From contig NZ_CP036275.1 in assembly GCF_007747795.1 (NCBI RefSeq), positions 6,688,001 to 6,752,000 on the forward strand: a stretch of DNA of 64,000 bases, given 5' to 3'. How positions within the stretch are numbered: position 1 is the stretch's first letter; each line of letters starts with the position of its first letter. Under the pieces are notes generated by a model. It was given only the letters and a program-made list of their open reading frames with translations, was not told the DNA's origin and ran no database searches. Position numbers and translations under genes: made by a program. Of this stretch, positions 50,623 to 59,953 are shown one piece after another. Source of the DNA: Maioricimonas rarisocia. Lineage in GTDB: Bacteria; Planctomycetota; Planctomycetia; Planctomycetales; Planctomycetaceae.

Positions 50623-50656
50623 CAAAGGCATCCCCCGGGCTGACAGGGAATGCCTT
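50623..50656 (-). terminator. Rho-independent terminator of the His-rich lipoprotein gene
   Basis: On the minus strand AAGGCAT(TCCC) and (GGGGG)ATGCCTT form the stem, followed by TGTTTATG. It lies 30 bases after the gene stop at 50686 and separates it from the propeller gene. Confidence 0.6.
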
Positions 50657-50685
50657 CGACGTTTCTGCGCGATTCAGCACGTCGA

Positions 50686-50955
50686 TCAGAGATCGGCGCC
50701 GGCATCGCCACCGACGGCCGAGCCGCCTTCCGGAGCCGGGGTCTCTTCGACCGGCTCTTCGGTCACTTCTTCGCCACCTTCGGCGTCGTGATCGTGACCC
50801 TCTTCGCCATGCTCGTGATCGTGATCACCCGCTTCTTCGGTGGCCGGGGCCGGCTCACCTTCACCAGCCGGCTCGGCACAGCCAACGAAGTTCAGGCCGA
50901 CAACGACAAGAGCACAGGCCAGTCCGCTACGGACAACGTCCCACAGGTTCCGCAT
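50686..50955 (-). CDS. Small His-rich lipoprotein, possible metal binder
   Basis: 89 residues. MRNLWDVVRSGLACALVVVGLNFVGC ends in a lipobox-like FVGC, so Cys26 probably carries the lipid. The mature part is acidic, with GDHDHEHGEEGHDHDAEGG at about 43-60, a His/Asp/Glu cluster that could chelate zinc, copper or nickel, and then Pro/Glu/Thr-rich tail. AAAGG precedes ATG 50955. No family known. It is alone between its own terminator and the XRE gene. Confidence 0.7.
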   Translation of the reverse strand: MRNLWDVVRSGLACALVVVGLNFVGCAEPAGEGEPAPATEEAGDHDHEHGEEGHDHDAEGGEEVTEEPVEETPAPEGGSAVGGDAGADL

Positions 50956-51288
50956 TCCAGTTTCCTTTCGCGCCGGATTCCGACGCTCTGTCTGATGTTC
51001 TCAACTCACCCCAGCCGCCCGACCGCGGGTCACAGCTCGCCAGGCGAGAGCGTCGCCGCCGTCGCTTCCACGAGTCTCCGGGGAACGAATGCCGGCTATT
51101 AGAAAGCCAGACTCACCCGTTTGCAACACCCCCGGCCTCCCATCACACGCTCACATCCGCCTGCAGCGCCGCTCGTCCCGCCTCTGCCGTTCCCACCTGT
51201 CGGCAGGTCTGAGGCAACCGGGAAAACTGCGAAAGAAACGCGCCGGCCGCACAGGACACCTGATCGAGCGGACCCCGCCAGAGGCCGG
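50956..51288. other. 333-base gap upstream of the His-rich lipoprotein gene
   Basis: Should hold the lipoprotein promoter on the minus strand and the 3' end of the XRE transcript. I saw no convincing promoter, terminator, repeat or gene. Confidence 0.35.
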
Positions 51289-51903
51289 TCAACGGCTCCC
51301 CGGAGAGTCGTCCGAGGGACTTTTCAGTCCCGAGAGAACATCTGCCGACATCCTGTCCCGCTTCGCCTCCACCATCCGAAACAGCGCATCGACCATCTCG
51401 ATCGCCACGTCGCGCAGGTGCGTTTCCATCACCACATGCAATCGGTGTACGGTGTCCCGTTTCCGGTTAATCGCCTCAGCGGCGACCTGCACACCCTGCG
51501 AATTCAGTTCGCCACCTGTACCGAACGTGCTGTACAGCTCGTCCCAGTCGTCCGACGACCAGTCTGCAAACAGCCGCGGCCGATCCCGCGCAACCGCCTC
51601 TACGACCGGATTGGTTGCTCGATCGAACGCCCGTTGCTCCCCGGAGCGGACGGATCCGAATCGGCCTGACATCCTCTCTGGATCGGCCGCCTCGCCGCGC
51701 AGGAGATCGTCAACCTCCATCTCGAGGGCATCGGCGATCTTCTTGAGGGTCTTTCGCCGCGGATTCTCCGTCTCCCCCCGCCTCATGCGATAGAACGTGC
51801 CGCGGACGATTCCCGCCTTCCGCTCCAACTCCGCGATGTTCCATCCACGACGCCGGCACTCCGCCTCGACCGTCGCAACAACCGCCTGAGTGGTCCGCCC
51901 CAT
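51289..51903 (-). CDS. XRE-type HTH transcriptional regulator
   Basis: 204 residues. The HTH domain lies at about 8-70 (VVATVEAECRRRGWNIAELERKAGIVRGTFYRMRRGE, then KTLKKIADALEMEVDDLL). After a linker the C-terminal half (LFADWSSDDWDELYSTFGTGGELN, then VAAEAINRKRDTVHRLHVVMETH) is of unknown type, maybe for dimerisation or sensing. ATG at 51903 is preceded by AGGTG. The region upstream (51923-51973) holds repeated TGTTCA half-sites, so it likely autoregulates and also acts on the genes of the accessory patch. Confidence 0.85.
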   Translation of the reverse strand: MGRTTQAVVATVEAECRRRGWNIAELERKAGIVRGTFYRMRRGETENPRRKTLKKIADALEMEVDDLLRGEAADPERMSGRFGSVRSGEQRAFDRATNPVVEAVARDRPRLFADWSSDDWDELYSTFGTGGELNSQGVQVAAEAINRKRDTVHRLHVVMETHLRDVAIEMVDALFRMVEAKRDRMSADVLSGLKSPSDDSPGSR

Positions 51904-51922
51904 GGGAGCACCTGTGCAAAAA

Positions 51923-51973
51923 TGTTCAGTTTTCATTTGAACACAACTGAACAAGTATGGTACAATTGTTCAC
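51923..51973. promoter_or_regulatory. Operator-like array and candidate promoter next to the XRE gene
   Basis: Four half-sites of TGTTCA/TGAACA type: TGTTCAGTT (51923-51931), TTGAACAC (51937-51944), AACTGAACA (51945-51953) and TTGTTCAC (51966-51973). The first and third form a perfect 9-bp inverted repeat. On the plus strand TTGAAC (51937-51942) and TACAAT (51961-51966), 18 bases apart, look like a promoter overlapping them. A further hairpin (GTCGCGA/TCGCGAC) follows at 51974-52000. Confidence 0.55.
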
Positions 51974-52165
51974 GTCGCGATTCAATCAGAATCTCGCGAC
52001 TGCGGGCCAGGAAGGCCGTTCGGACCGGAACGGAGGCCACCCCGGACGAGCGGGACGGTCAGGATGCACCGACAGACCGGCAGGGAAGCCCCCGCTCGCT
52101 GGGCCCGCGCCAAATATCGCTTCGAACACTCTTCGATCCTCTCAAACGCGACAGGATGGGCCACG

Positions 52166-52360
52166 ATGGTGAGAGAAGTCCGCTTTGCCTGGGATGACGA
52201 CCTGAACCCCGGTTTCCGTGACGAACTGCTTCGGCGTCACGATCTCGACGACGGGCCGGATGAACTCGAACCGGATCCCAGTCCGCGTCGCACGCGATCC
52301 CGCCGGCGGCGCCCGTCCTCCGATCGAGCCGACCCGCGCCCCTCCGCCGAGGCGGACTGA
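52166..52360 (+). CDS. Small charged hypothetical protein
   Basis: 64 residues: MVREVRFAWDDDLNPGFRDELLRR, then an acidic and an Arg-rich tail. No family recognised. ATG 52166 has AGGA ahead; an upstream ATG at 52064 is also in frame. It follows the promoter-like site at 51937-51966, so it may be under XRE control. Confidence 0.4.
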   Translation: MVREVRFAWDDDLNPGFRDELLRRHDLDDGPDELEPDPSPRRTRSRRRRPSSDRADPRPSAEAD

Positions 52361-52405
52361 CGCGTCACCGTTGTTCTCGTCTCCCTTCGAATTCCGGAGT
52401 CTGCG

Positions 52406-52594
52406 ATGGCAACAGCCGAAGTGCGCAAGCAGATCTCGTTCTTTCTTCCCCTCTCCGACTGGAAGGCACTCCGCGACGAGGCGGCCCGGCAGCGTGTCCC
52501 AATCACCGCGCTGTGTCGCCGCTGGATCGACCCGGAACTGGTCCGGATCCGGTCCTCAGCCCCGCAATCTGCGGAGAACACGTCACGTCACTGA
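52406..52594 (+). CDS. Small ribbon-helix-helix-like protein
   Basis: 62 residues, MATAEVRKQISFFLPLSDWKAL, then RDEAARQRVPITALCRRWIDPEL. The strand KQISFFLP followed by two helices fits the RHH fold used in antitoxins, plasmid partition and mobilisation regulators. GGAG stands 6 bases before ATG 52406. It lies 45 bases after the small charged gene and 26 bases before the transposase remnant. Confidence 0.5.
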   Translation: MATAEVRKQISFFLPLSDWKALRDEAARQRVPITALCRRWIDPELVRIRSSAPQSAENTSRH

Positions 52595-52620
52595 AACCGA
52601 TTGACCCGACGGGCCACACC

Positions 52621-52980
52621 ATGAACTCACCTGCTTCGCGTCGCGCGTACCCCAGCGACGTTTCTGACCGGCAATGGACGGAGATCGCCGAGTTGCTCGC
52701 GCCGGAATCTCCCGGCGGACGTCACCGCACGATCGACCTGCGTGAGGTTGTGAATGCGCTGAGCTATCGCTGGCAGACCGGTTGTGTCTGGAGAATGCTG
52801 CCGCACGACTTTCCCGCCTGGGCGAGCGTCTACTGGTACGTCCGCCGCTGGCGCAGAGACGGCACGCTACGCAGCATTCGGGAGATCCTGCTCCGCCGAC
52901 AGCGGTTGCGGAAGGCATCCCGTACCACGCGTGACGGAATGACGGTACGCGAGTGCTTTCGCCCGGCCCTGGAGGATTGT
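52621..52980 (+). pseudogene. Truncated IS5/IS402-type transposase (N-terminal domain)
   Basis: From ATG 52621 the frame codes for YPSDVSDRQWTEIAELLAPES, GGRHRTIDLREVVNALSYRWQTGCVWRMLPHDFPAWASVYWYVRRWRRDG-type residues, matching the N-terminal domain of IS402-like transposases for about 105 residues. The catalytic DDE part is absent: similarity ends near 52950 and the frame then overlaps the 3' end of the sigma gene. Either an IS remnant or a kept DNA-binding half. No terminal repeats were identified. Confidence 0.7.
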
Positions 52981-53059
52981 CGGTCCCCGTCACGCCATCC
53001 TGGCGCAAGCGTCGCAGCACGCAACAGCGAAGACGATGGTCGCCGACAGAGGCCTCAAC

Positions 53060-53701
53060 TCAGGACGGGGCGTCCGGCCGCTTCACGAGCAGACTCTGGA
53101 AGTCGGTGTTCTGGCTGAGCACGTCCTGCAGTTTCGAGAGGGACCGGCTCAGCAGCACGCGCGTCGCACCATCCGTCTTGCCCAGGCGCTCGGCGATTTC
53201 CTTGCTGGGCAGACCTTCGAGGTACCGTAGCCGCAGCGCCTCGCGAGCATCTTCCGGCAACGAGGCAAGCGCCTCGAGCATGTGGTACTCCTTCTGCTTT
53301 CGCGAGAAGGCGCTGCTGGGAGACGTCATGCTGGCGACGAGCAGATCGGCAATTCCGCCACCTTCGCCACCGATCGGACGGTCGATGCCGATCTCCCGGT
53401 CGGCGGCCCGTTTCTGGGCACCGAAGTGACGGCGGTGGGCATCGATGATGCGGCGTTCGGCCTGCTGACAGAGCCAGCTGAACGGCCGCTGGGCACCGAA
53501 GTCCACTCCTTCGAGACCGTTCAGAGCACTGACGGTCAGCTCCTGCAGAATGTCGTCCGGCTCGACTTTCCGCCGCAGCCCACCGCTCATTCGCTTCTCG
53601 ATGAAGGCCAGGAGCTGGGGTGTCTTCTGCTCGATCAGCGTGGCCAGAGCCTCGCGGTCACCCGATCGCACGCGATCAATCAACGCGTCGTCGCTCGACA
53701 T
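53060..53701 (-). CDS. Second ECF-like sigma-70 family sigma factor
   Basis: 213 residues. Region 2 at about 25-95 (LIEQKTPQLLAFIEKRMSGGL, EPDDILQELTVSALNGLE, FSWLCQQAERRIIDAHRRHFG) and region 4 at about 145-205 (LASLPEDAREALRLRYLEGLPSKEIAERLGKTDGATRVLLSRSLSKLQ). Linker Gly-rich. ATG 53701 has AGGTG ahead; the upstream in-frame 27 residues overlap glgX and are rejected. The start lies 19 bases from the glgX stop, on the same strand, so the two share a transcript. No anti-sigma gene is near. Confidence 0.85.
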   Translation of the reverse strand: MSSDDALIDRVRSGDREALATLIEQKTPQLLAFIEKRMSGGLRRKVEPDDILQELTVSALNGLEGVDFGAQRPFSWLCQQAERRIIDAHRRHFGAQKRAADREIGIDRPIGGEGGGIADLLVASMTSPSSAFSRKQKEYHMLEALASLPEDAREALRLRYLEGLPSKEIAERLGKTDGATRVLLSRSLSKLQDVLSQNTDFQSLLVKRPDAPS

Positions 53702-53720
53702 AGTGCACCTGTCGCTGCGG

Positions 53721-56006
53721 TCAGGAGGCCCGGTTGCTGCCCACTGTGGATTGAATCTCCCCGTTTTCGGGCTCGACTTCAAGCGCTTCCGCCGGTTTCA
53801 CCTCCTCGGCCCGGGGAGCCACCACCCTGGGACGGACCGCTCGCGGCTTGCCCCAGTCCAACCGCTGACGCAATCGGGCCCACCGCCGCGACACCTGCCG
53901 CAGCACCACCATCGACCGCGATTTGAGCAGGTACGTCGATGAGGCCGAGTACTTGCGGACCGCCGTCATCGAGAACGCCGTGTCGACTTCGAGCTGCCAT
54001 TTCACCCGTTCCGGATTGCCCGGCAGGATGAAGGGGACTTCATGGGGCAGGGCATTGAGCAGCAGCAGCATCGTGTCACCGGTGATCTGACGACCGAACT
54101 CGTCGATCTCGTCGGTCATGTCACCGTTGAGAATCACGCCCAGGCAGCGGGCATGACTGGAATGCCAGTCGGAATCGCTCATCTCCTGGCCGTCGGGCGT
54201 CAGCCAGTGGATGTCCTTCTGCTGCTTGCCCCGGATGGCACGCCCCTGGAAGAACTGCCGCCGCTGGAAGACCGGATTCGCGCGCCAAATCCGCAGGATG
54301 CGACTGACGAACTCGAAGAAGTCCTTCTGCTCGTGGGAGAGGTCCCAGTCCAGCCAGTTGATCTCGTTGTCCTGGCAGTAGGCGTTATTGTTGCCTCCCT
54401 GGGAATGGGCGATCTCGTCGCCGCTGCGGATCATCGGGACTCCCTGCGAAAGCAGGAGCGTCGCCATGAAGTTCCGCATCTGCCGTCCGCGGAGGCTGTT
54501 GACCTCGGGATCATCGGTCGGCCCCTCGTGGCCGCAGTTCCAGCTGAGGTTGTGATTGTCCCCGTCTTCGTTGCCGTGCCCGTTCGCCTCGTTGTGCTTG
54601 TCGTTGTACGAGACCAGATCGTGCAGCGAGAAGCCGTCATGGGCCGTCACGAAGTTGATGCTCGCGTACGGCCGCCGACCGTTGTGTTCGTACAGATCGC
54701 TCGAACCACACAGCCGCGTGGCGAACTCCGAGACGGCATCGCCGTCCCCTTTCCAGAACCGTCGCACGTTGTCCCGGTACTTGCCGTTCCACTCCGTCCA
54801 GCCGACCGGGAAGTTGCCGACCTGGTAGCCTCCTTCTCCCAGATCCCAGGGCTCGGCAATCAGCTTGGTGCGCGAAAGGACAGGATCCTGGTGGATGATG
54901 TCGAAGAATGCGCCGAGCTTGTCGACTTCGTGCAGCTCGCGGGCCAGGGCACTGGCCAGATCGAACCGGAAGCCGTCGACATGCATCTCCGTTACCCAGT
55001 ACCGCAGGCTGTCCATAATCAGCTGCAGCACTCGGGGGCAGAGCATGTTGAGCGTATTGCCGCAGCCGGTGTAGTCCATGTAGTACCGCGGCTGCCCGGG
55101 CACCAGGCGGTAATAGTGCTTATTGTCGAAGCCCCGCAACGACAGCGTCGGACCATGGTGATTCCCCTCGCCGGTGTGGTTGTAGACCACGTCGAGAATC
55201 ACCTCGAGTCCGTGCCGGTGCAGCGTGCGGACCATTCGCTTGAACTCGGCGATCGATCCGTTTGGCGATTTGTCGGCAGCGTACCGGGTATCCGGGGCGA
55301 AGTACGAAAGGGTGTTGTACCCCCAGTAGTTGGTCAGCCCACCTTCGACCAGATGTCGGTCGTCGACGTGATGATGCACGGGCAGCAGTTCAACGGCCGT
55401 CACACCCAGTTTGAGCAGATGCTCGATCGCCGGCCGGCTCGCCAGTCCGGCATAGGTGCCGCGGATTTCCGGCGGGATGTCCGGATGGAGCATCGTGAAG
55501 CCGCGGGCATGCAGTTCGTAAATGACCGTCTTGTGCCACGGCACGCGCGGCGGACGGTCTCCCCGCCAGCGAAATCGGTCATCGGTCACTGCCGCCAGCG
55601 GCGCGCAATGCGCGTTGTCGCTCGTGTCGAAGGAAAGGTCTTCGGCCGGGTCGCCGATGCGGTAGCCGAACATCGCATCATCCCACCGCAGTCGCCGCCC
55701 CACGGCACGCGCGTAGGGATCCATCAGGACTTTGTGAGCATTGAAGCGGTGGCCGTGGTGCGGTTCGTAGGGACCGTCGACACGGTAGCCGTAGAGCTGG
55801 CCCGGCTTCACGTCCGGCAGATAGCAGTGCCACACGAAGTCGGTTCGCTCGCGGAGCGGAATGCAGAATGACTCCGTGGTCGCCGAGGGAGCATCAAACA
55901 GACACAGCTCGACCCGCGTCGCATTCTCGGTGAAGACTGCAAAGTTGACGCCCCGGCCGTCCCAGGTCGCTCCCAGTGGATAAGGCTTCCCTGGCCAGAC
56001 CCTCAT
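53721..56006 (-). CDS. glgX: Glycogen debranching enzyme, GlgX type
   Basis: 761 residues, GH13 isoamylase-like, cleaving alpha-1,6 branches of glycogen in the cytosol. An N-terminal CBM48 domain ([30 protein letters not shown]) comes first. Catalytic residues: Asp in DGFRFDLAS, Glu in LIAEPWDLG, Asp in [15 protein letters not shown]. The last 80 residues (from about 680) form an extra Arg/Glu-rich tail beyond the usual C-domain. GAGGGG precedes ATG 56006. No other glycogen gene is adjacent; the sigma factor gene follows in the same direction. Confidence 0.9.
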   Translation of the reverse strand: MRVWPGKPYPLGATWDGRGVNFAVFTENATRVELCLFDAPSATTESFCIPLRERTDFVWHCYLPDVKPGQLYGYRVDGPYEPHHGHRFNAHKVLMDPYARAVGRRLRWDDAMFGYRIGDPAEDLSFDTSDNAHCAPLAAVTDDRFRWRGDRPPRVPWHKTVIYELHARGFTMLHPDIPPEIRGTYAGLASRPAIEHLLKLGVTAVELLPVHHHVDDRHLVEGGLTNYWGYNTLSYFAPDTRYAADKSPNGSIAEFKRMVRTLHRHGLEVILDVVYNHTGEGNHHGPTLSLRGFDNKHYYRLVPGQPRYYMDYTGCGNTLNMLCPRVLQLIMDSLRYWVTEMHVDGFRFDLASALARELHEVDKLGAFFDIIHQDPVLSRTKLIAEPWDLGEGGYQVGNFPVGWTEWNGKYRDNVRRFWKGDGDAVSEFATRLCGSSDLYEHNGRRPYASINFVTAHDGFSLHDLVSYNDKHNEANGHGNEDGDNHNLSWNCGHEGPTDDPEVNSLRGRQMRNFMATLLLSQGVPMIRSGDEIAHSQGGNNNAYCQDNEINWLDWDLSHEQKDFFEFVSRILRIWRANPVFQRRQFFQGRAIRGKQQKDIHWLTPDGQEMSDSDWHSSHARCLGVILNGDMTDEIDEFGRQITGDTMLLLLNALPHEVPFILPGNPERVKWQLEVDTAFSMTAVRKYSASSTYLLKSRSMVVLRQVSRRWARLRQRLDWGKPRAVRPRVVAPRAEEVKPAEALEVEPENGEIQSTVGSNRAS

Positions 56007-56240
56007 ACGTGCATTCCCCTCGCTTCGCTTCGCGGGCAGCATCGGCAGCGCATTGCGGCTGCCTTCGACTCGTGCGCAGAGCGGATTCTAGGCCACGACC
56101 GCCGGGTCGGAAAGCGGAAGCTTCCGGATCACCCCGCGATCGGTTCACCGATTGTAACAACTGCTTCCCCAGGCGGGGTCTGCGTCACATTCAAGCAGGG
56201 TTGCGGTTCTCGATTCTCTGCCCCGGTCGATCAGCGCAAG

Positions 56241-56307
56241 AAAAAACGCGGCCGCTCGTTGCTCCAGGGGACGGGCAAGGAATCCTGGAAACGCAGAAGC
56301 GACCGCG
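56241..56307 (-). terminator. Terminator of the His/Gly/Tyr-rich protein gene
   Basis: On the minus strand CGCGGTCGCT (56298-56307) pairs with AGCGGCCGCG (56247-56256), 10 bp with one T-G pair, enclosing a long loop with an inner CCAGG/CCTGG stem, and is followed by TTTTTT. About 43 bases behind the stop. Confidence 0.7.
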
Positions 56308-56350
56308 CGACGTCTCAGCGGGGAACCAGACGCCGTCCCGAAGGAACGGC

Positions 56351-56662
56351 TTAGTGGTGCCAACGGCGATGACCGTGGTGACCGTGATGGCCCCGGTGAT
56401 AGTGGTAATGGCCAGGCACGTAATCGTAGTGGTTGCCGTGGCGATAGAAGCCACCCGGGTAGTAATCCCAGTGACCGCGGTCGTAGTGGTGGCGATGGTG
56501 TCCGCCGTAATTGCGGTAGACGCGGTGGCCGCTGTGACCGTAAATCCGCGTTCCGTGATGGCCGCTGCCGACGCCGAAGTAGAACGAGCCGGCTTCCGCA
56601 GTATTGGTCCCACTGAACGCGAACGCTGCAGCGGCGACAGAAGCAAAGATCAGGCTTTTCAT
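56351..56662 (-). CDS. Secreted His/Gly/Tyr-rich small protein
   Basis: 103 residues. Signal peptide about 1-24 (MKSLIFASVAAAAFAFSGTN). The mature part is low in complexity, with GSGHHGTRIYGHSGHRVYRN, then HHRHHYDRGHWDYYPGG and a closing run of HHGHHGHRRWHH, about a quarter His. It could bind metal or form an extracellular coat; no family recognised. GGGAGAGAGAA precedes ATG 56662; the longer in-frame reading to 56752 is not supported. Has its own terminator at 56241. Confidence 0.75.
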   Translation of the reverse strand: MKSLIFASVAAAAFAFSGTNTAEAGSFYFGVGSGHHGTRIYGHSGHRVYRNYGGHHRHHYDRGHWDYYPGGFYRHGNHYDYVPGHYHYHRGHHGHHGHRRWHH

Positions 56663-57106
56663 TTCTCTCTCCCCGAATCCCGGGATACCGTTTGCATGAG
56701 CCGGCTGTTTCCCCGTGCCGGCGGTTCGGGAGAATGAATCCGCACTCGACATGCCAAATCTGCCGGTTTCCCCTAAACCTTGTCTCCAGAGAGAGATGTG
56801 GAGAACAAGCCCGGCAACACCCGTTCTACCGGTGTGGTCATCCCGATTTTTCTGCCGTCAGAATGATGTCGCTCGGCGCACTGTGATCGTTCCCCGCTCT
56901 GTACCATTTCAGCGCGGTAGCCTCCGACCTGTTACGTCCCTGACCACTCGCCACGGCATTCGCCGGTAACGGCGAAACGGAATGCTCCCGGGCGCTCGCG
57001 GTCTTCTTGCACAGGATTCCGCCAGGATGCAGAATGGATATGCGCCCGCTGATGCGTTCCCCCACGATAAAATGGGCGCTGACCACCGCCGGCACGGACT
57101 GGATGG
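56663..57106. other. 444-base gap between divergent genes
   Basis: Should carry promoters for the His-rich protein (minus) and DUF1501 (plus). I could not choose a convincing pair, and saw no repeat, hairpin or gene. Confidence 0.35.
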
Positions 57107-58528
57107 ATGCTCCGATTCTTTGACGCACATACTTCCCGCCGCGAGTGGCTCCGCCTGGGAGGGCTGGCTGGACTTGGTTGGGGACTTCCCGGCCTGATGC
57201 CTTCACCGGCGGCAGCCACCGGCCCCGACGAACGGCCACCCGGCTTCGGGCGGGCGAAGTCGGTCATCGTCCTGTTTGCCAGCGGCGGGCAAAGTCAGAT
57301 CGATACGTGGGATCCCAAGCCGCACGCTCCGGCAGAGATCCGCGGCAGCTTCACCTCGATTCCCACGGCCGTCCCCGGCGTTCGCTTCTGCGAACACATG
57401 CCGCATCTGGCGAAGCTGGCCGACCGGTTCTCCCTCGTCCGATCGATGTCGCACGAAGATGTCGATCACGGCTCGGCGTTCTATCTGTCAATGACAGGCC
57501 GCTATCACCGCCGCCGCTCGGCGAACCCGCCTGCCGGTCCCGACGACTCACCAGGCTACAGCTCGATTCTGCAGCGCGTGCGACCGAGCCGGTCTTTCTC
57601 CCGCACGTCGGTCCACCTCAACGGTCCTGCGTACGTGCCGAAGATCGTCGCACCCGGTCAGTTCGGCGGCTTCCTCGGCAAGCGATACGATCCCTTCACG
57701 CTCGGGGATGTCTCGTCGGGGGAGATCGTCGTTCCAGGACTCGAGCCGCATCACGACCTGCCCCCCGTCCGCGTGCAGGCTCGCCGGAATCTGCTCTCCA
57801 GTATCGAATCTTACACGCAGGCTCTCGCTGCCGACCGTTCGGCAGTGGACATGAACACACTGTACGAGCAGGCATTCACCATGCTCGACCGCCCGCAGAC
57901 GCGAGACGCCTTTCGCCTCGATGCCGAACCGGACGAACTGAGGGATCGCTACGGCCGCTATCGCTCCGGCCAGGCCTGCCTGCTGGCGCGGCGGCTTGTG
58001 GAAGCGGGCTGTCCGATGATCACGGTGATCCTCAACCACAACAACCGCGGCCAGGACGACTCCCCGGAAGACCGTGACGCGTGGGGGTGGGACACCCACA
58101 ACGACATCTTCGTCGGCCTGCGGGACTATCTGCTTCCCCGCTTCGATCGGACGCTTTCGACGCTGCTGGAGGACCTCGAAGACAGGGGGCTGCTCGACGA
58201 CACGCTCGTCGTCTGCATGGGCGAATTCGGTCGGGCCCCGCTCGTCGCACTCGAGAAGCGCTTCGCCGGCGCGTCGCCAGGACGCAAACACTGGAGCCGT
58301 GTCTATTCGATCATGCTCGCCGGCGCAGGGATCCGCCGCGGCGGCGTGGTCGGCGCTTCCGACGCACAGGGAGCGTACCCGGCGGACGATTCGTACGGCC
58401 CCTGGGATGTGACGGCGACGATCTTCTCGGCTCTGGGAATCGATCCGGCCGGCCACTACACCAATCTGGTCGGACAGCCGTTCCGCATCAGTGAAGGCCG
58501 CGTGATCACCGGCCTGTATTCCGGCTGA
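57107..58528 (+). CDS. DUF1501 family secreted protein
   Basis: 473 residues. A twin-arginine signal (SRREWLRLGGLAGLGWGLPGL, about 10-30) sends the folded protein out. The DUF1501 body has the family marks SVIVLFASGGQSQIDTWDPKP, MPHLAKLADRFSLVRSM, WDTHNDIF and CMGEFGRAPLVA, resembling sulfatase/phosphatase folds with His/Asp metal ligands. Biochemical activity is not established. In relatives it is usually paired with a DUF1549/DUF1553 cytochrome-like partner; none is next to this gene. ATG 57107 is accepted without a strong Shine-Dalgarno. Confidence 0.85.
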   Translation: MLRFFDAHTSRREWLRLGGLAGLGWGLPGLMPSPAAATGPDERPPGFGRAKSVIVLFASGGQSQIDTWDPKPHAPAEIRGSFTSIPTAVPGVRFCEHMPHLAKLADRFSLVRSMSHEDVDHGSAFYLSMTGRYHRRRSANPPAGPDDSPGYSSILQRVRPSRSFSRTSVHLNGPAYVPKIVAPGQFGGFLGKRYDPFTLGDVSSGEIVVPGLEPHHDLPPVRVQARRNLLSSIESYTQALAADRSAVDMNTLYEQAFTMLDRPQTRDAFRLDAEPDELRDRYGRYRSGQACLLARRLVEAGCPMITVILNHNNRGQDDSPEDRDAWGWDTHNDIFVGLRDYLLPRFDRTLSTLLEDLEDRGLLDDTLVVCMGEFGRAPLVALEKRFAGASPGRKHWSRVYSIMLAGAGIRRGGVVGASDAQGAYPADDSYGPWDVTATIFSALGIDPAGHYTNLVGQPFRISEGRVITGLYSG

Positions 58529-58751
58529 CGCGACCTGCTTACCCCGGCACAGGCTGTTGATTCGGCATGCGATTGTGCGTTTCTTCACGGGACGTGAGGG
58601 CAATGCACCGGCGTCCGGAGTTCCCTGCCGCCACCGAATCTCCTAATCTACCGATCAACTGTTTCCGTTCCTGGGCCGCGGACGGTGCAGTGCCCGACGC
58701 CGCACTGCCGATCGCTGCCAGAATGACCTAGATGGGAAGCGATTACTCCGC

Positions 58752-59915
58752 ATGACTGAGCCCGCCCTGTCCCGCCGTGACGTCCTTCGTGCCGGCGCCC
58801 TCGCCGTGGGTGCATCGCTCGCCGGCACAACGCTGGCTGCGTCCGGCAACACATCGAACGTTCTCGAGACACGGGTCATTACGCACCAGCCGCACCTCTA
58901 CCACGGCTGGCCCACCCTGACCCGCCAGAAGAGCGGCCGCCTGCTGCTGGTCTGGTCAGGCCGCCGCGAGGCCCATGTCTGCCCCTTCGGCACCGTCGAG
59001 ATGATGACCTCTGACGACGAAGGAGCCACCTGGACCTGGCCGAGAACACTGCTGGACAGCGCCCTCGACGATCGGGACGCAGGAATTCTCGAGACGCAGT
59101 CCGGCACTCTGCTCGTGACCACCTTCACCTCACTGGCCTACGAGCCGATCCTCGAACGGGCCGAGCGCGAACAGTCCTGGGACGAAGACCGGCTCGCCCG
59201 CTGGCAGGCCGCCCGAGATCGCCTCTCCGCCAAGCAACGGAAGCAGGAACTCGGCACCTGGATGCTGCGTTCGACCGACAACGGCCTGACCTGGTCGGCC
59301 CGATACGACAGCCTGGTCAACAGCCCTCACGGTCCGACTCAGCTGGCGGACGGCCGGATTCTCTACGCCGGCAAGCAGCTCTGGCGGGATACACCCCGCA
59401 TCGGCGTCTCGGTCTCCGACGACGACGGGCAGAGCTGGAACTGGCTCGCCGAGATCCCGACGCGGCCGGGCGATGATCCCAACCAGTATCACGAGCTGCA
59501 TGCCGTGGAAACGGCCGGCGGGCGAATCATCGCCCAGATCCGCAACCACAACAAACAGACACACTACGAAACGCTGCAGACCCATTCGGACGATGGCGGC
59601 ACTACGTGGAGTGTCCCGGAGACGACCGGCGTCTGGGGGTACCCCACGCACCTGCTGCGTCTGCGGGACGACCGCATCGTCATGAGCTATGGCCATCGCC
59701 GGGCTCCGATCGGCAATCAGGCACGGGTCAGCTCCGACGAGGGGCGGACCTGGTCCGAACCAATCCTGATCTCCGCCGATGCCGCATCGGGCGATCTGGG
59801 TTATCCGTCCACCGTTGAATTGACGGATGGGACATTGTTGACCGTCTGGTACGAGAAAATGGCCGACGCGCCGCTGGCCGTTCTGCGGCAGGCGCGGTGG
59901 CAACTCAATGTCTGA
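58752..59915 (+). CDS. Secreted sialidase-like BNR repeat protein
   Basis: 387 residues. Twin-arginine-like signal (LSRRDVLRAGALAVGASLAG). Several Asp-box motifs (SxDxGxTW): SDDEGATWTW, STDNGLTWSA, SDDDGQSWNW, SDDGGTTWSV and SSDEGRTWSE, so a six-bladed sialidase propeller is likely. An Arg triad is not verified. May cleave sialic-acid-like sugars; related BNR enzymes have other substrates. ATG 58752 follows GGAAG with 11 bases spacing. rnd begins 38 bases after the stop and could be co-transcribed. Confidence 0.8.
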   Translation: MTEPALSRRDVLRAGALAVGASLAGTTLAASGNTSNVLETRVITHQPHLYHGWPTLTRQKSGRLLLVWSGRREAHVCPFGTVEMMTSDDEGATWTWPRTLLDSALDDRDAGILETQSGTLLVTTFTSLAYEPILERAEREQSWDEDRLARWQAARDRLSAKQRKQELGTWMLRSTDNGLTWSARYDSLVNSPHGPTQLADGRILYAGKQLWRDTPRIGVSVSDDDGQSWNWLAEIPTRPGDDPNQYHELHAVETAGGRIIAQIRNHNKQTHYETLQTHSDDGGTTWSVPETTGVWGYPTHLLRLRDDRIVMSYGHRRAPIGNQARVSSDEGRTWSEPILISADAASGDLGYPSTVELTDGTLLTVWYEKMADAPLAVLRQARWQLNV

Positions 59916-59953
59916 CGGTTCGTTCGCGTCACGCCAGCCGATGTAGAGGTGCC

